Below are positions 59,433 to 64,000 of a DNA stretch of 64,000 nucleotides, piece by piece (position 1 is the first letter of the stretch; each line of letters begins with the position of its first letter). The position numbers and the translations under genes are program-made. The DNA comes from Kribbella catacumbae DSM 19601 (GTDB taxonomy: Bacteria; Actinomycetota; Actinomycetes; Propionibacteriales; Kribbellaceae), in NCBI RefSeq assembly GCF_000372465.1, contig NZ_AQUZ01000026.1, forward strand, positions 1-64,000, read 5' to 3'. Below the pieces are notes generated by a model. It was not told the DNA's origin and searched no databases. It saw only the letters and a list, made by a program, of their open reading frames with translations.

Positions 59433-60200
59433 GTCGGGGTCGACGCCCTGCGCATCGGCGTTGGCGAAGATCGTGTCGCGGAGCCAGACGGCCAGACCTG
59501 GCGCGGCCGCATCGTAGTACTCGGCGTAGCCAGGGTCATCGACGTACCTCCGACCGATGCAGACGTGCATGGAATGCGTGCAGTCGAAGTACGTCGAGAG
59601 CAGGGTGCGGTGCCGCTCGGCGAGGGCGTTCGCTTCGAGCGAGCCGGGTGCAACGCCCGCGCGCATTGCGGCGGCGAGGTCGGATTCCAGGGTGCTGGTC
59701 GTCGCCGCGATCGCCTTCCAGTCCTCTGGGCTCCGGGCCGCGGCGCGTTCGGCGTACTGCGCCCACTGCGGCGTGGTGCCCCAGCGTTCCTCGGCCTCGT
59801 CGACCCAGGCGGGCTTCCAGTCCGCGCCGAAGATCTCGACCTGTTGCTCCGGGGTCAATCGCAAGCCGGTGGTTGTTGCCTCCAGCATGCGATCGACCGC
59901 GGAGACCATCGTCTGCAGCCGGGAGATCTGGCCGGCGAGTTCGGAGCGTTGCCGGCGCAGATGGCTGCGCGCGTTCACGTCCGGGTCGTCGAGCAGCTTC
60001 GCGATCTCGGCGAGCGGGAAGCCGAGTTCGCGATAGACGAGTACCCGGTGGGTCCTGGCGATGTCGTTAGCGGAGTACACGCGGTAGCCGGACCACGTGC
60101 GCTCACTCGGGCGGATCAACCCGATCGCGTCCCAGTGATGCAGAGTCCGCACGCTGACCCCCACCAGCTCGGCTGCTCGTCCTACGGTCAGGTCCTCGCT
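59415..60200 (-). CDS. MerR-family regulator with TipAS-type ligand domain
   Basis: This 261-residue protein has a MerR winged helix (LTVGRAAELVGVSVRTLHHW, then RTWSGYRVYSANDIARTHRV), a coiled dimerisation helix and a TipAS domain (about 140-261: ADWKPAWVDEAEERWG, HSMHVCIGRRYVDDP). TipAL proteins bind thiopeptides and related drugs and activate resistance genes. The start is taken as the GTG at 60200, eight bases after the VOC gene stop; a GTG at 60221 overlaps that gene. The partner gene upstream is a plausible target. Confidence 0.87.
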   Translation of the reverse strand, partial: SEDLTVGRAAELVGVSVRTLHHWDAIGLIRPSERTWSGYRVYSANDIARTHRVLVYRELGFPLAEIAKLLDDPDVNARSHLRRQRSELAGQISRLQTMVSAVDRMLEATTTGLRLTPEQQVEIFGADWKPAWVDEAEERWGTTPQWAQYAERAAARSPEDWKAIAATTSTLESDLAAAMRAGVAPGSLEANALAERHRTLLSTYFDCTHSMHVCIGRRYVDDPGYAEYYDAAAPGLAVWLRDTIFANADAQGVDPDSATWE

Positions 60201-60207
60201 CACCAGG

Positions 60208-60705
60208 TCAGTCTTGCGCACCTTCCGGTACTTCGATGCCCATGGCCCGCAAGTTGGCCGCCTCCGGACTCGCCGGATCGAGGGGCCGGGCTGCTGTCAT
60301 CACGACGCGGGTGTTCTCCGGCGTGGTGACCACCATCTCGAGCGAGTTCCACGGCATGACGCGTGGCTCGCTGGTACTTCCTGGCGCGAGCTCTTCGCAT
60401 TGCGCGGCGAGCTCGTCGATCTGGCTGAGCACGCAGGCGAAACTGACGCTCATCGCGGTTTCGTCGACTTGCTCCGCTGGTACCAGGAGCACGTCTTGGA
60501 ACGCCCATCGCCGCAAGTGCACCAACTGACCGGGCACGGAGAACAGGTCGATGAAGCCCAGTCCCCGGATCCAGAAGTCCTTAGACGTCTCCAGATCCGC
60601 GGTGGGCACGATGACGAACATCGGCATGCCGTAGAACCCGCGATAGACCTCGGGCGCGACCGCATCGAGAGCCGGCAGCGGAACTGGTCCTATGAATTCG
60701 TTCAT
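60208..60705 (-). CDS. VOC-family (glyoxalase/bleomycin-resistance fold) protein
   Basis: This is a 165-residue protein of the vicinal oxygen chelate fold: FVIVPTADLETSKDFWIRGL, DLFSVPGQLVHLRRWAFQDV and NSLEMVVTTPENTRVVMTAA. Members bind metals and small molecules, including drug-sequestering types. It lies upstream of and almost overlapping the TipAL-like gene, so the two are co-transcribed and the protein may bind the same drug class. Confidence 0.8.
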   Translation of the reverse strand: MNEFIGPVPLPALDAVAPEVYRGFYGMPMFVIVPTADLETSKDFWIRGLGFIDLFSVPGQLVHLRRWAFQDVLLVPAEQVDETAMSVSFACVLSQIDELAAQCEELAPGSTSEPRVMPWNSLEMVVTTPENTRVVMTAARPLDPASPEAANLRAMGIEVPEGAQD

Positions 60706-60755
60706 GTCCCGACGATTGACCCTCACGCCGCGTCAGGGTCAAACTCGCCTCGCGG

Positions 60756-61031
60756 CTACAGGCTGAAGGCGATCGACCGAAGGATCAGCGCCGCCACGAA
60801 CACCACCGTGAAGGCCAGGTCGATCGACAGTCCGCCCGCACGCACGGGCCGCACCCGACGCCGTACCGGCTCGAGCACGGGCTCGGTCCAGGCATGCGTC
60901 AGGGTCCGAGCACGAGTCGCCCAAGCGGGACCGCGTGCCACCACGCCACCCCAGTCCAGCAACATGCGCGCGATCAACACCAAGATGAACGCTGTCAGGG
61001 CGAACCCGACAAGGGCTCCGATCAAGCTCAT
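60756..61031 (-). CDS. YggT-family membrane protein
   Basis: This 91-residue protein has two helices, IGALVGFALTAFILVLIARM near the N-terminus and LAFTVVFVAALILRSIAF at the end. Between them WTEPVLEPVRRRVRPVRAGG matches the conserved YggT loop. AGGAG precedes the ATG at 61031 by eight bases; a TTG two codons earlier is less likely. Family members are linked to membrane stress and division but the exact role is unknown. Confidence 0.85.
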   Translation of the reverse strand: MSLIGALVGFALTAFILVLIARMLLDWGGVVARGPAWATRARTLTHAWTEPVLEPVRRRVRPVRAGGLSIDLAFTVVFVAALILRSIAFSL

Positions 61032-61138
61032 GAGCAACTCCTCTATCCGTTGTCAGTATCTCAACGAATTCGCCGGCCCGGTGATGTCCGGACCGGCGAA
61101 TTCTTAGCGGACTATCAGGAGCCGCCGCGTTCCCGGCC

Positions 61139-61420
61139 TGTGGGGGCGCCATCGCGCTGCGACACCAGTACAACGAGCAAACCGGCCACATCGGCTATGG
61201 CATCCGCCCCTCCGCTCGCGACCAAGGCCTGGCGACGTGGGTGCTGGCGCAGATCCTCTTGGAGGCCCGCGCTCTGCACCTCGACCGCGTTATGCTCGTG
61301 TGCGCAGCCGACAACCCAGCCTCCGCCAAGACCATCGAACACAATGGCGGCGTCCTTGAGGAAGCCGGACAGCCCGACCACAGCTCTGTACTGCGGTATT
61401 GGATCCAGCTCAGCAGTTGA
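61139..61420 (+). pseudogene. GNAT acetyltransferase, 3' fragment
   Basis: Ninety-three codons encode the C-terminal half of a GNAT N-acetyltransferase: GHIGYGIRPSARDQGLATWV carries the acetyl-CoA loop, and LVCAADNPASAKTIEHNGGV the last helix-strand pair. No start codon or ribosome binding site precedes it, and the first half (about 80 residues) is missing. Third positions are strongly G/C. It is a remnant unless an unusual start is used. The following 61421-61566 holds nothing I can support. Confidence 0.7.
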
Positions 61421-61566
61421 GGAAGTAACACCGCGCCGCTGGGCCAGCCGCATTTACGAGGCGGTCAGAAGTTCAACACTTCCCGTACTTGGCAAGCGAA
61501 GACGTCTTGCCGTTGCAGCCTGGAAGGCAGATGCGAAGGCCCGGACCTAGCTAGCTGACCGAAGTC

Positions 61567-62763
61567 CTAGCGGGGTCGTGGCCAGCCGGTGTAGGCCTCG
61601 GCCAGGTAGGTCGACCCGGCAGCCGAACTCACCACCAGGTCGAGCTCGCCGAGCTGACGTCGTACGTCGAAGTCGCTCGCGCCGGGAAGACGGTGCAGCA
61701 TGCTGGTCATCCAGTACGAGAAGTGCTGGGCTCTCCAGATCCGCTGCTGCGCACGGGGGCTGTACTCGTCGAGCGCGGCGCGATCGTGGCCGAGCACGGC
61801 GCGCTCGAGCACCTCGGCCAGAACACGTACGTCGGCCAGCGCGAGGTTGAGCCCCTTGGCGCCGGTGGGCGGCACGGTGTGTGCGGCGTCGCCCGCGAGG
61901 AAGAGGTTGCCGTAGCGCATCGGCTCGCAGACGAAGCTCCGGAAGCGCAGTACGGTCTTGTCGGTGATCCGGCCCTCCTTGAGGGTGAATCCGTCCTCGC
62001 CGGCTACGCGCGTCTGCAGCTCGTCCCAGATGCGGCCCTCCGACCATGCGCCGACGTCCTCGTCGGGGTCGCACTGGAAGTACATCCGCTGCATCGTCTC
62101 GGTCCGCTGGCTGATGAGTGCGAAGCCACGCGCGGAATGGTTGTAGACGAGCTCCGGCGCGCTGTGCGGGGCCTCGCACAGGATGCCGAACCAGGCGAAC
62201 GGGTACTCCCGGAAGAACTGCCGCCGCTGTGCCTCGGGGATCTCGTGGCGGCACATACTCCGTGAGCCGTCTGCGCCGACCAGGTAGTCGCAGCGGATCT
62301 CCTGAAGAGCTCCGTCGGCGTCGGTGAACAGGATCCCGGGGCGGTCGGAGGTGATGTCGACGACGGCGGTGTCCGTGACACCGAAGCGCACGTCGGCCGC
62401 GTCGCGCTGACGCGCGTTCGCGAGGTCGATGAAAACGTCGGTCTGCGGGTAGAGCCAGGCGGACTCGCCGACGAGCCCCTTGAAGTCGACGCGATGGCTG
62501 ACCCCGCCGAACCTGAGCTCGATGCCGTCGTGGGCGTGCCCGTCGCGCAGGACGCGGTCCGACACCCCGGTGTCGACGAGCAGCCGCACGCTGTCTGCCT
62601 CGAGGATGCCGGCCCGCACGGTGTTCTCGATCTCCGTGCGAGTGCGGTTGTCGACGACAGCGGAGTCGATCCCGGCTGCCGACAGCAGGTGCGACAGCAT
62701 CAGTCCGGCGGGTCCGCCGCCGACGATGCCGACCGTCGTGGTGGTGAGGTTGCGCTGGGGCAT
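61567..62763 (-). CDS. pobA: 4-hydroxybenzoate 3-monooxygenase
   Basis: This is a 398-residue FAD monooxygenase converting 4-hydroxybenzoate to protocatechuate with NAD(P)H. The FAD motif GIVGGGPAGLMLSHLLSAAG is at the N-terminus, CDYLVGADGSRS is the second, and LFLAGDAAHTVPPTGAKGLN is the third. ARGFALISQRTETMQRMYFQ matches the substrate-side sheet of PobA. AGGAG precedes the ATG by seven bases. It follows pcaJ by 16 bases on the same strand, so the operon feeds the beta-ketoadipate pathway. Confidence 0.92.
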   Translation of the reverse strand: MPQRNLTTTTVGIVGGGPAGLMLSHLLSAAGIDSAVVDNRTRTEIENTVRAGILEADSVRLLVDTGVSDRVLRDGHAHDGIELRFGGVSHRVDFKGLVGESAWLYPQTDVFIDLANARQRDAADVRFGVTDTAVVDITSDRPGILFTDADGALQEIRCDYLVGADGSRSMCRHEIPEAQRRQFFREYPFAWFGILCEAPHSAPELVYNHSARGFALISQRTETMQRMYFQCDPDEDVGAWSEGRIWDELQTRVAGEDGFTLKEGRITDKTVLRFRSFVCEPMRYGNLFLAGDAAHTVPPTGAKGLNLALADVRVLAEVLERAVLGHDRAALDEYSPRAQQRIWRAQHFSYWMTSMLHRLPGASDFDVRRQLGELDLVVSSAAGSTYLAEAYTGWPRPR

Positions 62764-62779
62764 GGTCGGCTCCTGGGCG

Positions 62780-63436
62780 TCAGTGATGGGTGCCGTCGAT
62801 GAGTGGCACTTCGACGAGATCGCAGACCTGGGCGAAGTCGAGACCGAAGAGTTCTCGTACGACGACGCCCTCCTCGTCGATGAGGAAGACACCGAGGTCT
62901 GTGTAGACGCGGCTCACGCAGGCGACGCCGGTGAGCGGGTAGGTGCAGGACGGGACGATCTTGGCGGCCCCGTCTCGGGAGAACAGGCTCATCATCACGA
63001 AGGTCTGCTTGGCCCCGAGGGCCAGATCCATGGCACCGCCGACGGCCGGGATGTCCTCCGGTCTGCCGGTGTGCCAGTTGGCCAGATCGCCGGTGGCCGA
63101 CACCTGGTATGCGCCGAGCACGCAGATGTCCAGGTGCCCGCCCCGCATCATCGCGAACGAGTCGGCGTGGTGGAAGTACGACGCCCCGGGCAGCTCGGTC
63201 ACCGGCACCTTGCCGGCGTTGATGAGGTCGGGGTCCACCTCGTCGCCGTGGGCCTCCGGGCCCATACCGAGCATTCCGTTTTCGGTGTGCAGCATTACGC
63301 CGGTTGCTGGGTCGAGGTGGTTGGAAACCTTCGTGGGGAGCCCGATGCCGAGGTTGACGACGGAGCCGGCAGGGACGTCTCGGGCGACCAGCGCGGCGAG
63401 GGCATCGCGGTCGAGACCGGTGGCGATGGCGGTCAC
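62780..63436 (-). CDS. pcaJ: 3-oxoadipate/3-oxoacid CoA-transferase subunit B
   Basis: This is the 218-residue beta subunit of a class I CoA-transferase. VNLGIGLPTKVSNHLDP and LHTENGMLGMGP carry the catalytic Glu, and GGHLDICVLGAYQV follows. The GTG at 63436 overlaps the subunit A stop (GTGA) and has GGGGAGAGG before it. Its place next to pobA favours 3-oxoadipate as the substrate, though 3-oxoacid transferases look alike. Confidence 0.9.
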   Translation of the reverse strand: MTAIATGLDRDALAALVARDVPAGSVVNLGIGLPTKVSNHLDPATGVMLHTENGMLGMGPEAHGDEVDPDLINAGKVPVTELPGASYFHHADSFAMMRGGHLDICVLGAYQVSATGDLANWHTGRPEDIPAVGGAMDLALGAKQTFVMMSLFSRDGAAKIVPSCTYPLTGVACVSRVYTDLGVFLIDEEGVVVRELFGLDFAQVCDLVEVPLIDGTHH

Positions 63437-64000
63437 TGCCTCTCCCCTGCGAGTGCAGGTGTGCGCGCCTCGACCCGCACGACCCGGTTGACGTAGAGGC
63501 AAGGTGTCACGATGTGCTCAGGGTCGAGGCCACCCACCGCGACGATCCGCCTCACCTGTACGACGGTCGTCGTCGCGGCGGCCGCCATGATCGGCCCGAA
63601 GTTGCGCGCCGTCTTGCGATAGACCAGGTTCCCCAGCTCGTCGGCAACGTCGGCCGAGACCAGCGCGAAGTCCGCTCGGATCGGATATTCCAGCACGTAG
63701 TGGCGGCCGTCGATCTCGCGCACCTCCTTGCCCTCGGCAAGGGGGGTGCCGTAGCCGGTCGGCGTGAAGAAAGCACCGATGCCAGCGCCGGCGGCTCTGA
63801 TGCGTTCGGCGAGGTTGCCCTGCGCCACGAGCTCCAGCTCGATCTCGCCCGCGCGGTACTTCTCGTCGAAGCACCAAGAGTCGGACTGACGCGGGAACGA
63901 GCAGACGATCCGGCGTACGCGGCCCTCGCGGATGAGGGCGGCGAGCCCCCGGTCGCCGTTGCCGGCGTTGTTGTTCACCACGGTCAGTTCGCTCGCCCCA
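63433..64000 (-). CDS. pcaI: 3-oxoadipate/3-oxoacid CoA-transferase subunit A (partial, runs off right edge)
   Basis: The C-terminal 188 residues of the alpha subunit are present; the N-terminus, with the CoA-binding glycine loop, lies outside the window. ELTVVNNNAGNGDRGLAALI, RRIVCSFPRQSDSWCF, GAFFTPTGYGTPLAEGKEVR and KTARNFGPIMAAAA are family marks. An apparent ATG at 63981 is internal: the family alignment continues upstream of it to the edge. It is coupled to subunit B through a GTGA overlap. Confidence 0.9.
   Translation of the reverse strand, partial: GASELTVVNNNAGNGDRGLAALIREGRVRRIVCSFPRQSDSWCFDEKYRAGEIELELVAQGNLAERIRAAGAGIGAFFTPTGYGTPLAEGKEVREIDGRHYVLEYPIRADFALVSADVADELGNLVYRKTARNFGPIMAAAATTTVVQVRRIVAVGGLDPEHIVTPCLYVNRVVRVEARTPALAGERQ

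Overview
The window is GC-rich, densely packed DNA with strong G/C preference at third codon positions, GTG and TTG starts next to purine-rich ribosome binding sites, twin-arginine-like and Sec leaders, and many ROK, LysR, LacI, TetR, MarR, MerR and IclR regulators. This points to a soil actinobacterium. The very frequent GTACTG/CAGTAC words and the gene set resemble Kribbella, but that is inference.

Positions 1-20.8 kb form a secreted glycan-degradation island. It holds a GH29 alpha-L-fucosidase (cut by the left edge), two ROK regulators, a PhoD-type phosphoesterase with an extra N-terminal domain, a sulfatase translationally coupled to an unclassified exported protein, a GH20 hexosaminidase and a phosphodiester glycosidase with an odd 5' end. 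It also holds a GH101 endo-alpha-N-acetylgalactosaminidase and a large secreted HEAGH metallopeptidase. Together they look able to strip fucose, sulfate, phosphate, GlcNAc and core-1 O-glycans from glycoproteins. Between the last two lie decayed regulator genes (a LysR with three frameshifts and a LacI fragment), followed by a phosphatase fragment.

Positions 21.2-28.4 kb are a phosphonate module. A four-gene minus-strand operon encodes phosphonoacetate hydrolase (phnA), an OPA-type transporter, a zinc alcohol dehydrogenase and an aldehyde dehydrogenase. A LysR gene lies at one end and a divergent IclR gene at the other. The same inverted repeat, GGTTAT-N7-ATAACC, precedes both lysR and phnA. 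A second palindrome, TGCTA-N4-AGCA, lies at the iclR start codon, twice before an unknown 458-residue protein (28.6 kb), and before the distant GH101 gene.

Positions 30-38 kb are mixed: a stand-alone LigD-type polymerase domain, a GyrB-like ATPase domain, gene debris, an AmiC-like binding protein, a MarR regulator and a large subtilase. Positions 38.1-45.3 kb carry a complete urease operon (NCS1 permease-ureABCFGD) with a downstream P-loop kinase. UreD contains a large repeat-built insertion.

Positions 45.4-58.5 kb hold a TetR/ABC export pair with a nested palindromic operator, a P450, an RpiR regulator with a proline-racemase-family enzyme, small enzymes, and several genes with in-frame minisatellites, ending with a FUSC membrane protein. 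Positions 58.5-61.4 kb carry an EEP phosphatase, a TipAL-like MerR regulator, a VOC protein, a YggT protein and a truncated acetyltransferase. The right end (61.5-64 kb) is a beta-ketoadipate operon fragment: pcaI (cut by the edge), pcaJ and pobA.
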